Positions 24,906 through 37,164 of a stretch of 64,000 nt of DNA are shown piece after piece. A program made the translations under genes and the position numbers. The first letter of the stretch is position 1; each line of letters begins with the position of its first letter. Under the pieces are notes generated by a model. That model did no database searches. It saw nothing but the letters and a program-made list of their open reading frames with translations, and had not been told where the DNA came from. Source of the DNA: Diphasiastrum complanatum. Taxonomy: Eukaryota; Streptophyta; Lycopodiopsida; Lycopodiales; Lycopodiaceae. The stretch spans positions 36,943,648-37,007,647 of the forward strand of contig CM055101.1 of the NCBI GenBank assembly GCA_029204225.1. Direction: 5' to 3'.

Positions 24906-27749
24906 ACTGAGTTGTGGCATAAGAGGCTTGGTCACTTGAACTTGGGAAGCCTCAGTTTGATGAGAAAATTGGAGATGGTAATAGGATTGCCTACCATAGA
25001 AGATCACTTGAAATCGATGTGCGAATCTTGTGTATATGGGAAGCAGCATCGAGAGAAGTTCAATAAAGGGGGTGTTGCAAGAGCAAAGAACATCCTGGAT
25101 TTAATCCACACATATTTATGCGGGCCTATGAGGACCATGTCCTTAGGTAAAGCCTTCTATTTTATGACCTTTATTGATGATATGTCACGAAAGATGGGGA
25201 TCTACTTCTTGAAGAAGAAATCAGATGCATTTGATAACTTCAAGAGCTTCAAAGCATAGGTTGAAAATTAGACAGGTAGGAAGATCAAAGTCCTAATATC
25301 AGATAGTGGAGGTGAGTACAAGTCTAATGACTTCAATGATCTTTGTGATCAATGTGGAATTAAAAGACAATTTACGCAAGCTCATACTCCTGCTCTCAAT
25401 GGTGTAGTTGAGCGCAAGAATCGTACGATTGTGGAAAGTGCCAGATCTATGCTAGCTGAGATGAAACTACCAAAAGATTTTTGGTCAGAAGCATGTAGCA
25501 CGGCAATCTATCTTCAAAATAGAATTCCTGCCATTGCCATACCAAGGATAACACCTGAGGAAGCTTTCACGAAGAAGAAGAAGCCAAAGGTGAACCACTT
25601 GCGAATCTTTGGATGTAAGGCCCTTGTACACATTCCTAAAAAAGAGAGACGTAAACTTGATATAAAAGCTATCAAGTGCATATTCCTAGGATATGATGAT
25701 CGTGTGAAGGGCTATAGATGTTTTGATCCAGTCGAAAACAAAATCCATATAAGCCGTGATGTTATCTTTGATGAATCCAAGATGTATGAAGACGAGGATG
25801 CTGAGAAGATAGACACATCCAGTGGGAAAGATGGTATAGTGAGGATACCACCTGATGATGATCCATTCATTGACCTTCCGAGTGATGAACATGAGGATAC
25901 ATCTCAAGATACTACTACCCAACCTCAAGAAACAGGTTGGAGAGGTAGGGACAAATCTTTTGGTGCAAAAAGGATTGAAGTTGCAGGTGACAAACGCAAG
26001 GAGAAGGATGTAGCGTGGGATACATTTTCACCAGGAAGCCGATCACCTGACAAGAAGCTCCCTAAGTGGTTTGAGAGATTGTTGGAGAGCCGCGACATAG
26101 ATGACTTTCCAGGATCATCTAACCAGGGAGAGCTACGAAGATCAACAAGAGAGAAGATACTACCTGAAAGGTATGAAGCAAATTATGCTCTCTTATCTAG
26201 CATTATTCAAAGCAAAGAACCTTCGACTTATGGTGAAGCAAAGGATGATGACATTTGGGTCAAGGCCATGGGAGAGGAGATGGAGTCAATTGCTAAGCAT
26301 AGCACATCGGACTTAGTAGAACCACCAGTTGGCAAGAAACCCATTGGTTGCAAATGGATATACAGGACTAACTATCATGCAGATGGAAGTATAGCAAAGC
26401 ACAAACCAAGATTGGTGATCAAAGGGTACGCACAAAATAAAAGCATCGACTATGAGGAGACCTTTGCGTCGGTTTGTAAGTGGAATACTCTACGTCTACT
26501 TATTGCTTTAGCTTCACATTTTGGTTGGCCTTTGCATCAGATGGGTGTGAAATCTGCTTTTCTAAATGGTGAGTTAGAAGAAGAAGTGTTCATGGATCAA
26601 CCTGAAAGCTTTGTAACGAAGGGACAGGAAAATAAAGTATGTCGCTTGAAGAAAGCGTTTTATGGTCTTAAACAAGCACCACGTGCGTGGTATAGCAGGA
26701 TTGATGCCTACTTTTGTTCAAAGGGGATGGTGAGAACACATTCTGATCCAAATCTATATGTCTTATGCTTTGATGGTATGATTGCTTTGATTGCTCTTTA
26801 TGTTGATAACTTGATTATTACGGGAAATAATCAAGAGATGATAGACATGATTAAGAAAGACCTCATGGAACAATTTGAGATGAGAGATCTCAGCCTGATG
26901 CATTACTGCCTTGGAGTAGAAGTGTGGCAAAAAGAACATGAAGTGGGTTTAACACAGGTGAAGTATGTCAAAGAGTTGCTGCACAGGTTTAGGTTGCAAG
27001 ATTGCAAACCAGTAAACACTCCTATTGGACCAGGTAAAAAGCTTTCTAAGTTTGATGAGTCACAGTCATTTGATGCTACGCTATATAGACATTTAGTAGG
27101 GAGCTTGATTTACCTTACCACGACTAGACCAGATATATGCTATGTTGTTGGCATTGTAAGTCAGTTTATGGCAGCACCTACGAAAACGCATTGGAAGGCA
27201 GCTAAACGCATTTTGCGTTATGTGAAAGGCACTTCAGAGTATGACTTGATTTACAGGAAGCATGATGGTTTACTTGAGTTGTGTGGCTATGTGGATGCGA
27301 ATTGGGGAGGTGACTATGATGATCGTAGATCCACCACAGGGTATGTATTCCAATTTTGTGGTAGTTGGTTTTTCTGGTCTAGTAAGAAGCAAAGTACAAT
27401 TGCTCTTTCCACCACAGAAGTAAAGTATAAGGCAATGTGTAGTGCAGCACATGAAGCTATATGGTTGAGAAAAATCTTGGAAGAAATTGGCATGAAGCAG
27501 AAAAATCCCACGACTTTACATAGCGACAGTCAGAGTGGCATTCAGCTAGCAAAGAATCCAGTGTTCCATGCGAGAACTAAACACATTGAGATTCAGTATC
27601 ACTTCATACGTGAGAGGCTGCTGAGTCATGAAATTCATGTTGTTCATTGTAGCACAGAAGAACAACTAGCTGATATTTTCACTAAGCCACTTATTGGAGA
27701 AAAGTTTGATAAGTTTAGATCAAAGCTTTCTGTACTTAAAGTTTGTTGA
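24906..27749 (+). pseudogene. Copia integrase, reverse transcriptase and RNase H, with defects
   Basis: The integrase begins with LWHKRLGHLN and a CxxC (HHCC zinc domain). TAG stops occur at 25257-25259 and 25269-25271. From 25272 the frame is open for over 820 codons to 27749. The integrase core shows LIHTYLCGPM, with Tyr where the first catalytic Asp is expected, then ISDSGGEY and NGVVERKNRT. The reverse transcriptase runs from GCKWIYRTN through FLNGELEEEVFMDQPE to LYVDNLIITG, where the second catalytic Asp is Asn (AAC at 26808-26810). RNase H has LSTTEVKYKAM, Lys where Glu is usual. The element is therefore catalytically dead although most of pol is still open. Confidence 0.9.
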
Positions 27750-27792
27750 CTTTAAAGCTATGTATATGACTATATAAAAAGTAGACTCTACT

Positions 27793-27804
27793 TTAAGGGA
27801 GAGA
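27793..27804 (+). other. Polypurine tract
   Basis: TTAAGGGAGAGA immediately before the right LTR, the plus-strand priming site of the element. Confidence 0.8.
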
Positions 27805-28041
27805 GTTAGAATTAAAGTAGAATCATTGTGTTACTGTATTGTGGGTCCTATCGGTGGATAAGGATCAGTTGGCCTCGCCACGAGGCAAGTCGACGGGACA
27901 CGCATCCCGCCAACGACAATCTGTATAGTGTAATTTCATTTTGAGAAATACAGTTGCTATGTGAGTTTGTTGTGGAGAGTGTTTTCTGTCTGTGTTATTG
28001 TGTAGCATGATCTGTGTTCCTGTGCAAAGCAAATTCTAAGT
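27805..28041 (+). repeat. Right LTR of the copia element
   Basis: Starts GTTAGAATTAAAG and ends AAATTCTAAGT. It is the same sequence as the left LTR except for scattered substitutions and the missing internal segment. Confidence 0.9.
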
Positions 28042-28570
28042 CATGGAACTCAAACACAACTCACTTGTGTGAAATAATTTGATTATGACCTCACAAAACT
28101 TGTCTAAACAATTATATCTTTGATTGACATACTCAGAAATGGATTTTGATTCAAACAAGCAATTTTCTGGATCAAATCAAAAGTGGCCACACAGGTTTAG
28201 GCGACCTACCTCCACCCTACTTCAAGTGTTTACAACTCTTGCTAGGGTCATCAGAATGATTTGAAACTAATTGCAATGGAAAGTAGACCTCTCTAGCTTT
28301 CCAACAAGTTATATTGTCAATATCTTTGGATGAGCATAAGGGAGTACAAAAGGACTAAAATGGGCTGGATTTCACATATGTGAACGGCCTAAAATCCATA
28401 CAACCTCTGTACATATCTAATCATTACATTAATGACCTCTATAATTCACAAGATCCTCAAAAACTGATAGAAAATTGTGAAATCTTGCTTCCTAGCTTGA
28501 ATTGTCTCAAAATTTCTCATGCACAAACTGATTACAAAATTACAAGCTTAGTATGACTTTGATACCATGT

Positions 28571-29385
28571 GAAAAAACCAGCAAGTACACACGTGGAGAA
28601 AAACCACAAATGTGTTAATGACCTTCCCTAAGCTTTGTGATAGCACATGGACCACACTGATTACAACATCAAAAGCTTAGTATGGCACTAATACCATGTG
28701 ACAAAACTAGCAAGTACACACATGTGGAAAAATCACAAATGTCTTAATGACCTTCCCTAAGCTTTGTAATTTTTGTGAAATTCACAATCTAACACTAGAA
28801 TCCAAGGGTAGATCACAATCTATAATGCAAATAATCAAAAGCAATTAGATTCCACACGTGGGAAAAAGTACAATGAAATTTAATTACATGAAAAAAAATC
28901 TCTCCTCGAACTAGAGAGAGAATCATAATACAAACTTACAAGCTCAAAATCCAAATTGACATGAATTTGCTACAATGCTTAATTCATCATCAAGAATAGT
29001 GAGGATTCTCACTTACATATATAGAAAATGATACTAGCTCATGGTAGTACTAGCATGCAACTACTTTTCTCCACATCTAAAAGTGTATTCTACTAAAACA
29101 GAGACACATATCACTTTGCATACATGTTTGTCCACCTACTTCTACCTACTTTCTACATGTGACAATTTCTACACTACTATTCTTGCATGCCTTGCATGTC
29201 ACTTTGGACAATTAGAACTTTATGCATTTATGGCAACTCGAGTTTCTACTAGCCCAAATTTGGCCATTTCATGATCTAAATATACATGCATGTCACATAT
29301 GACAACTAGACTTTAATGCATGTGATGTAGCTTGAGTTCCTACAAGGCTAATTTTGATATTTACGAGTTGTAACACTACATGCAA
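28571..29385 (-). repeat. 5' LTR of the older minus-strand copia element
   Basis: On the minus strand a primer-binding-like site ATGGTATCAAAG lies at about 28565-28577. The sequence on its far side runs to about 29385, where it would begin TGTAGTGTTACAACTC. A block of about 120 bp around the LTR end and primer site (28585-28640 and 28705-28760, with CAGCAAGTACACAC and TTAATGACCTTCCC) is tandemly duplicated. The stretch 28048-28565 would be its untranslated leader. Boundaries are approximate. Confidence 0.45.
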
Positions 29386-29402
29386 GATGAAAATCTTCAT
29401 CA

Positions 29403-30730
29403 TTATACCCCAAAAGTCAAGTTGGATGGCTTTTTTATTTTCACAGACATGGCTTGCTTGTATTTAATAATATATGACTCGACATATGGTTTGAGCTTTG
29501 GCCAATAAAACTCTCTTTTAACCAAGTCCATAGTCTTGTGTATACCAGGATGTCCTGCATAGGGTATGTGATGACATTCAAACAAAATTTTGCATTTGAG
29601 CTCCTCATCCCCAGGTACACAAACTTTCCCATTCTGAAATAGCAATTCCTCTTGAATGGTAAACTGTCCCACAATCTTCTTATCTTTCTTTGTTAGTTGA
29701 GTCCCATGTGTACTCGACTCCACACTGTTCACATTTTTTTCGGTCTGAACAATGTTCCAAATATGACCAAATTGGGAGACTGATTCATTTTTTTTTCTCA
29801 ACGAACGATATAGATTTGTGGAAATCTAGGTGAACGACAACTCGTTCAGTTCATCGATCCGACTAAGAGCATCTACAACTTGATTAGAGCTATCGCTTGT
29901 GTAACGGATTTCATGATCAAATTCTTGTATCAATTCAGCCCATCGAGCTTTCCTCCCCCAAAGATCATGTTGATTGCAAAAATACTTAAGAGGCTAGTGA
30001 TCCATATACACTATAAACTTACTACCATACAAGTAGTGTCTCCAGGTTTTAAGTGCATGGAGTACTGCAAACAATTCCTTTTCCTGCGTAGTATAACGCA
30101 ACTAAGGACTAGTGAATTTTTTGCTTTCAAACGCTAGTGGCCTATCCATTTGTAATAGAACTACTCCAATTGCAATATCAATTATGTCAGTTCTCACGAC
30201 GTAAGGTAAGTCTGGATTTGCAATTTGTAACATGGGACTTGATTTGATGGTTCCTTGTCCTGAGATCTATCTTGGTGAAATACTGAGCTCCACCCAGGTG
30301 ATGTACAAGGTCATCCATCATGGATAACATATATTTATTCTTGATAGTCACCTTATTTAAGCCCTTGTAATCTACACACATCTAGAAACCTCCATCTTTC
30401 TTGGCTTTTAGAAGAACATGAATGCCCCATGGTGATTTATTAGGTTGTATATGTTCCATCCTCAGATAATTTTCTATTCGATTTAAAATCTATGTCTCCT
30501 CTTTATGAGAAAACCCATAAGGTTGTCTAGAGACAGGTTGACTTCCTAAAATTAACTCAATCCTATGGTCTACTGACCTAGATGGTGGTAAACCATGAGG
30601 TAATTCAAATGGAAAAACATCCCTAAATTCATTTATGATTTGTTCTTCCATTGCTTGTTCATACTCTAAATTTACTGAGTTAAGAATTGCTGACCATTCA
30701 GATACATTTCAAGAACATCCAAAACTAGAA
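29403..30730 (-). pseudogene. Ty3/gypsy pol fragment
   Basis: From the right, minus strand: EQIINEFRDVFPFELPHGLP and HRIELILGSQPVSRQPY, the start of a gypsy reverse transcriptase. Then MCVDYKGLNKVTIKNKY and QYFTKIDLR (30381-30260). The catalytic core is deleted near 30130-30190. It continues with RNase H (TTQEKELFAVLHALKTWRHY and DSSNQVVDALSRID, about 30110-29840). The integrase zinc-binding domain follows, FECHHIPYAGHPGIHKTMDL and EFYWPKLKPYV (29570-29470), then the frame ends. Stops and frame changes are frequent. Confidence 0.85.
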
Positions 30731-30749
30731 TAACAAATATAAAAAAAAA

Positions 30750-31060
30750 AATTCATATTGTCAATAGTCCAATGCTTCCATTTCGTTAACTATAGAAATC
30801 TTATCCAACAGACATACAAAATTACTACCAAATTATGTAAATATCTTATCACCCTCCTTGAAAGTGAGAACATGTATATCTCAAGCATAGTCCAAACCTA
30901 AAATCCAAACAAGTTAGGTGATGATCCCTCATACAATATGCCAAAATCTCGAGTTCCAATGACGTACCTCAAAACTCGTTTTCTTAGCTTCCAATGCTCC
31001 TCACTAGGATCTTGCATGAATTGGCTCAATCTTCCTACACAATATTAGACATGATCCATC
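30750..31060 (-). pseudogene. Copia RNase H-region remnant
   Basis: The minus strand reads GRLSQFMQDPSEEHWKL and RVLRYVIGT, the conserved segment after the copia reverse transcriptase, followed by decayed text with several stops. It lies between gypsy sequence on the left and a copia gag on the right, so the middle of that element is deleted. Confidence 0.55.
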
Positions 31061-31109
31061 TTTATGTAACGAAGTGCGAGGTAGCTCTTGAATCAAGGAT
31101 TACCTCCTG

Positions 31110-32157
31110 TGTGTCAGGTTTTGATACTACACACATGTCTGCATAGATGTAGGCGGTCGAATTTCCATGATTCGATCTTTCTTCTCCCATCTTCGAGCTC
31201 TCTGCTCCTCGACATAGGAAGAACTAGTATTGTTCTCCTGTCTGCTTTGAGCTTGTTTGTTTCTTGGATCCTAGCGACAGTCCATGGCTGCATGACCCTT
31301 CTTATGATAATGGATACATTCAATTTTTGGATTAAGGCAATACGAATTGACAGTATGTCCTTTGCGTTTGCGTCTCACGCATGTCTTCTTGTCTCCACTC
31401 TGCTACTTTGGCTTTGGTTTGTTCCTCCATTTGCCTTTGCTGGCTCCTTCTGCTTGCTGATCTCGATCCTCTCTCTCTTAGGCTTGAATTGTTTCTTTGT
31501 CTTCTCCTTGTTGCTGTAGAAGGCTTAGTCAGAAGCATCCTTGTGATCAAGCTTCTCTCGAACTTTGCCTTCTTATCGAATCTTGACAACTGTCTTTTTC
31601 GAGTGTCATAGTAGGATCCTTTGCTAGCAGCATTCTGGTTGTCTGGAAGGATCTTGGTAAAGCTCTCGACTGATAGGTAAGCTGCTTCTGTGCTGATACT
31701 ACAATTTTTGCTCCAGAATTGTGTATGAAAGGAACAGATCCTTCATCTTCCTGATAAAGGAAGTGAGGTCTTTGCCATCCCATCGTAGACTTGTTAGCTA
31801 ATCTTCGAGTAGCATGATTTGACTACGTGATTTTGTCTGAAATCTTGTGAGTAAAGTATCTCACATCTCTTTTGATTTAGAGAGTGTAGCTAGGTCAAGA
31901 GTCAAGCTATCCTTGATAGATGAAGATAACACGGCTACTGCCTTGTCATTCTTCTCTCTCCATTCATGTAGCTCCTTGCCTGTTGTTGTAGGCATCTCCT
32001 CGATGCAATCTACCCAGGGAAATAATCCTTCTCCCTTTAGTATAAGTGAGGTCTTAACCTTCCATGCTAAGAAGTTAGATCCTGATGAGTTGAGGATTGT
32101 ACAGATCTTCGATTGTATACTACTTATTGAAGCCATTGCTATGAATTGTGTTCTCAC
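31110..32157 (-). pseudogene. Copia gag fragment
   Basis: Starts near 32157 with MRTQFIAMASISSIQSK and reads SNFLAWKVKTSLILKGEGLF, a copia-type gag N-terminus. It passes through several stops to an Arg/Lys-rich region and a damaged zinc knuckle near 31290-31330 (CIHYHKKGHAAMDC, with Tyr in place of the second Cys). The stretch from 32160 to about 32700 to its right holds no coding similarity and may include its leader and LTR. Confidence 0.65.
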
Positions 32158-32839
32158 TTGTTAATGGTTCTTTTGTCTTGAATGCTTAGCCTCCTAGATC
32201 TGATAGCTTTGTGGCTATGTCAGACTATGACAGGGGGAAAGATTGAATTTGAATTGAAAAATAATTGCGCAAAAATCAATCAGGCTCTGTGACGAAACAA
32301 AACGAAACAAAATGAAATGAAGCGAATGAAACTTGAACGACCTCTGAGATTGATATTGTTGAAGCGAAGTAATCGCGAAGTGAAACGAAACACAAAGTAA
32401 AAACAGTCACGAACGACATCAATTTGGATGGAGTTTGGATATGATTGCTGATCACTACCTGCTATATCATTCCTAAAATCCTCCAGAATGTAGATAGACA
32501 CTACTGATCTACGTTATAGATTAATACAGCATTCAACAAGATTGAACCAGTGTGCGGAATTGATTAAACAAGTAAATGAGATACAGAATAATAGCAGACA
32601 ACAATTCATTCAAGATCAGACAAAATTCAGAATAATATGTGCATAATAGCTACAATATCATCTATTGATCCTCTTGATTTCGAGCACTATGTGACAGACC
32701 CACACAGTGCATTGGCGTGAGAGAAACAATGTTCTCCCAAGAATAGCATCTCACTTACTAGCGGACTTCTTGGATCTATCGATCCTCTTACAAAATTGTA
32801 CTGCTCACAGGCGGACATGTATTATGTATTTTTCATCTT

Positions 32840-33535
32840 GTAGGCGAAATGTGCTTCAAAGCCTTGAGGATGCGTTTCAAATTTCGAAAGCATACAATTC
32901 CATAGTGGTGGCATCCAGGAAGTAGTTTGCGCAAATTCCAATTGCTTTGAAAACCAAAAAGGGGAAGAAGCGTGGTCCAGACCAAGTAAAATATTTTGAC
33001 GAATTGGATCAAGCAGCATTAGAACCCAAGAAATCGAAGAGAAAGAGATTCAGAAAATCGTTGTCCCGAAAAAAGGCTAAAAAAGAGAACTTATGTTTCG
33101 TTTGTAAGAAGTCTGGACATATGATGAAATTTTATCTAGAAAGGAAGAAATGTCGGCTTATATGATTAAGATTCAGGAGGTAAGGGTAAGACTTTGGAAA
33201 TTAACCCGACACATTGTGAGTGTGAATGTTCTTTCTTGCTTAATAAACTTTTCTATTTAACTGGCATAGTTAAAGATCAAGAATTGAGTATTCTATTGGA
33301 CAGTGGTTCGGCGGACAGTGGTTCAGCTCAAAATTTTATTAATTCTCATCTTGTGCAGAAACTCAGCTTGGAAACTGAAACTAGCAATCATAGTTACAAA
33401 GTTTATCTAGCTTCAGGAGAAGAGTTGGAGACTTGGAATGCAAAAGTCTTGAATCTCCTAGTTTTGAAGCAAGGACACATAGAATTAGTTAATTTTTATA
33501 TTTTAGACCTAGTTAGTATGAAAGATTTCAACTAG
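32840..33535 (+). pseudogene. Ty3/gypsy gag end and protease fragment
   Basis: The plus strand reads VLQSLEDAFQISKAYNS, a Lys/Arg-rich linker, then a zinc knuckle CFVCKKSGHMMKFYLE with the last Cys lost, and a stop. From 33194 a new frame carries the aspartic protease ILLDSGSA followed by FINSHLVQKLSLETE. The catalytic DSGSA is present twice in succession because of a 15-bp tandem duplication around 33299-33328. The same family recurs at 53.4-56.7 kb. Nothing downstream of the protease remains. Confidence 0.75.
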
Positions 33536-33540
33536 TTTTG

Positions 33541-35450
33541 CTATTTTAGTCATATTTGTATATTTGGCAATTGAGGCCAATTTTCAAATTAGACTTAGAG
33601 TTTGACTTTTCAAGTTTACTTATTCTAAAAAGCATTTGAATAAACACTTTTTGAAAGTGTGGGAAATGTAGAAGTCAAGTTTTAGTAGATGCAAATTTGA
33701 AAGTTGGGTACATATTGAATCTAGTCCCAAAAATAGTCTAGGAAGCATTCGTATAGGTCCTATGAAGCAATATGGGCTAAGAACAAAGATGTCTTGATTT
33801 GTAGAAGTCAAAATAGCTTCAGGCTTTATGGACAAGAAGCATTAGCCACCAACCATCAATTTACAGGTCTGATAGTTGCTAGGAAGGCAAAAAGAAATGC
33901 TAATCATGCTGTAAAAAAAATATTCAGAATGATCTCCTTATGGATTTAGAGAGATCCATCCCCTAAAAATTATCAAAAATGGTCATTTTTAGAACTTCTT
34001 TGACTTCCTACAAGCTCAATTTCTAGAAATCTTGGCTCTAACTTCAAGGACAACTTCAAAAGACTTTGATTCACCTCTTTACAAGCTATACATGGTGTTT
34101 TACAACCACCTACTATCTAACTTTATGAAAAAACAAGCAAAAATCATGATTTTTAGCAAGAACCATAGGGCTGTATTGAAAAACATAGAGAGAAGCACGA
34201 AATTCATGGGCTCATCCCCATAGCTAAGCTCCAAGCCTCACAACTCCATAGCTCTCCATAGTCACACCTCCTCAGCCATGCACCCAGCTGCACTACAGGC
34301 CTCCACAACTGCTTAGGTGCTCCTCCGCTAATGTTCATGAGTCATTTTTCCTTTGAATTTTCTCTCTAGTTGAAATGTTGTTTTAGCAAAATACCAATAT
34401 ATCTATTTTGTCCAATACTATTTCATGCTTTGACAATGATGTGACACTTGACTTTTAGCTCATGCCTTGATCTTGGGCTTTGAACTTTCCAAAGAGCAAA
34501 TAGCCAAGCATTAGCCAACTTGTTAGCCCATGATCTACATCTAAGACACAATATATCGAAAATCCAGAACCTTAAGTATGCAACATTTAAAGCTTTTCAA
34601 CTTTGTGAAGGGATCTCCCAAGTAGATCTCAAAACCCTGATGCATTTATTCAAAGAAAAAACTAGTAGGTACATTGATGAAAAAAATATATATATACACC
34701 CCGCAGGGGAAGTTTAAGCAAATGTAAGCTCAAACAAGAGCGAAGCTTGCACTAAAACTAAGATTAATCTAGATCTTGGCATTAAAAATAAAGGTGCAAA
34801 AACTATGATGATGTTAGTGGGAGTCTGCCAACTGACTATAGCGTATCAGAAAAGTGAAATGGTGAGTCGGCTAATGAAAGTAGATCCTTTACAATAATCA
34901 GTTGTGTGATTGATGTAAGAAATGAGGTTATATACATTAGCTTGTAAAAAAGACGCACTCTAGTTTACCCTAGTTAGTACCACGTGAATGGGAGGGGAAA
35001 CACAACCACCTTGTTCTACTATGTGTATAAATTCAGGATTTAACCACCTCACTATATTCCTCTTTTCTTAACCCTAAAACATCTCCTTAGTAGCATCCTG
35101 TTTATCTCAAAGGCCGCCATAGCCTCAAAGAAGCTTGGGCTTCCGATTACAATATGTATCATTTTTTCTCAACTTATGATCTCTATTTGGCATACTATTG
35201 TTTAAGTCTTGCTGGAAGTTTGAGCAGAAGGCTTGCCCAACTCCAACCCACATACAAGAGGAGACATGCTTTTCTTTGGTGAAACTGACTGCAGAGCTTG
35301 CCACTCTTCTCCCAAGGGTTGTCTGTGCATCAGTGAGCATCCATACAAAGGAACGGAGATTCTCTCACATTTTCTTGACATAGAAGAGGTGAATTCCTTA
35401 GAGATGTTGACTATGTCTGTAATTATTATATATACAAGGATATCACTGTC
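33541..35450. other. Gene-poor stretch between transposon fragments
   Basis: No plausible gene. A CACGTG hexamer occurs near 34980 and a TATA-like GTGTATAAATTC near 35023, spaced like a promoter, but no recognised gene follows. Short open frames at 35198-35496 on the plus strand contain a CRACH word but no other sign of a heme protein. Confidence 0.4.
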
Positions 35451-35459
35451 TAATTGGCT

Positions 35460-36890
35460 AATGATTCTCAAAAGGAGCCATGATCTGCAAGCCTAGGGGT
35501 GAAGGAGGCGATGTTTTTGAGATCGGCTGCTGATCTCCTTTAGTCGTCAAATCATCCACAGCCGGACAAGGCAGCTTTAGTCCTCCATATGGAAGTAAGC
35601 TTTCGATGGTATCGTGACCCAGCTGCTGAGATTCCTCCATACGAAGGCTCATTACTCTCCTGGGCAGCACAGGAGTTCTGCCCGGCTGGCGGCTGAGACA
35701 ACGCTGTACTGTTGGACCGTGGCTGCAGCTGACGTTGGATCGTTGCTTAGTTGATGTCGCCAACACGGCTGCCGAATCAGGAGACAGGGAAGCTTCGCAA
35801 GCCCAGTTCACAAGCTTGCACGTCATTCTCAGCTTTCTCAAAGACAATCTTTTGATTGGAGGATCACTTACCTAGGGTGCTGAGCTTCAGCAAACACTCA
35901 GTGCTTCATCCACAGTACAACTTGCCCCCGCACCAACTCTGAGCTTCAGCAAACACTTTGGTGCTTCATACCGCACTACAATTTGCCAATGGGTACCCAT
36001 ATCAAGCTCTGAAAATGTTCACGCACCTATTCGAATCTTGCTCCGCAGCTATTTAAATCTTGATCCGCAGTCAAATTTCTTAATCACCAAACGCCTGTTC
36101 CACTTCTCATAACGATGCAGCAGCCTCTTCCAATATCACACATCCAACAGTAGAATTCTGGGTATATAACGACGGAAATTGGAAATTTCCTTCATCTCAA
36201 TTTCGTTCTTGCCATCTATGGATTGCTTATTGAATCACGGGAGACTGTAGCTGAGTCTATCGTTTGTAAAATGACCGGAACTTGCTACACAAGTAGCACC
36301 CTCTTGAAGAACTTGCAATTTATATAGGAAAAGTAAGAGGTTGCTAATTATCAGAGACCAACAGAGCTTGTGATTGATTTGATCACATGGTACACGTTTC
36401 GGTGGCAAAGACGATGCACTGCATTGCCACGGCGGGTGCCCAATGAGGCGCGGCCTTGCAACACCTGTAACATATATGTTCTATGTAGCACTCCTCAAAA
36501 ATCTCTTTTGAGTTATCCTCAAAAAATCTGCATTTTATAGAACTCCTCATTTTTTTAAAAATTTTACTTATAATATATGCTTGTATAAAAAATTGTCAAT
36601 ACATTTTACGATATCTATGTTTACAAAAATTTGTCGATTTCATTCTTATACCTTGTCGGCTTTCCTGAGCACTACTATGTACTATTATAGTTGGTAGACT
36701 AACTATAGTAATTAGAGCTTTTGGCACAAGTGTCTAGACTCTAAACTTCACACACTCCATGGACCGTCGTCATTCATGAGCTCAGCTGCAACTTTCAAGT
36801 CCCATGTCCTTGGAGCCCTTGCCTGAGATAAGAAGCACATCTCTATTATTGGCAGACCTGCTTTTTATCTAGGGCATACCCGAGGGCCTC
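35460..36890 (-). repeat. Dispersed repeat, right copy (inverted relative to 12.69-13.77 kb)
   Basis: Read on the minus strand from 36890 it matches the left copy from 12690: GGGTATGCCCTAGA, AATAATAGAGATGTGCTTC, CACCCGCCGTGGCAATGCA, ATATTGGAAGAGGCTGCTGC, GCTTGATATGGGTACCCAT. It carries about 200 extra bp near 36490-36680, with a short direct repeat at the edges (AGTGCTC, AGGAGTGCT). It has two tandem copies of TGAGCTTCAGCAAACACT (35883 and 35941). The open frame 35847-35458 is the counterpart of the left copy's frame. Confidence 0.65.
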
Positions 36891-37164
36891 CAAGTGTCTC
36901 ATTCCAAGGAATGAATGGACCGAGGCCGCTAGGGACACAATTTATGTTACAATTTCATATCAAGTTTATATCAAGTTTCGGTGATTGACATCGACTTTGT
37001 TTTACAACCTAAGACATAATCTATTTATTTATTTTTAGGCTTTTAATGCTTCGTTCTCTATCTATGAATACTGAAAAATGTATTCACTATATACACAAAT
37101 TTTACAGGTGTGCAGATGAAGAAGGTATGAAAGTGGTTGTGCCGTCTGTAGGAGATCGTCATTG

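Larger units (their letters stand above)
22111..28041 (+). mobile_element. Nearly complete Ty1/copia LTR retrotransposon
   Basis: Two LTRs (22111-22383 and 27805-28041) bracket a primer-binding site, gag, protease, integrase, reverse transcriptase, RNase H and a polypurine tract in copia order. The hexamer CATGGA flanks it (22105-22110 and 28042-28047), consistent with a 5-6 bp target duplication. The LTRs differ by point changes and by about 36 bp present only in the left one. Four in-frame stops and changed catalytic residues mean it cannot be autonomous now. It inserted into an older copia element of opposite orientation. Confidence 0.93.

Noticed and set aside
35233-35496. CxxCH heme-like word in a short plus-strand frame
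   Set aside because: A single five-residue word in an 87-codon frame without signal peptide or other cytochrome features.
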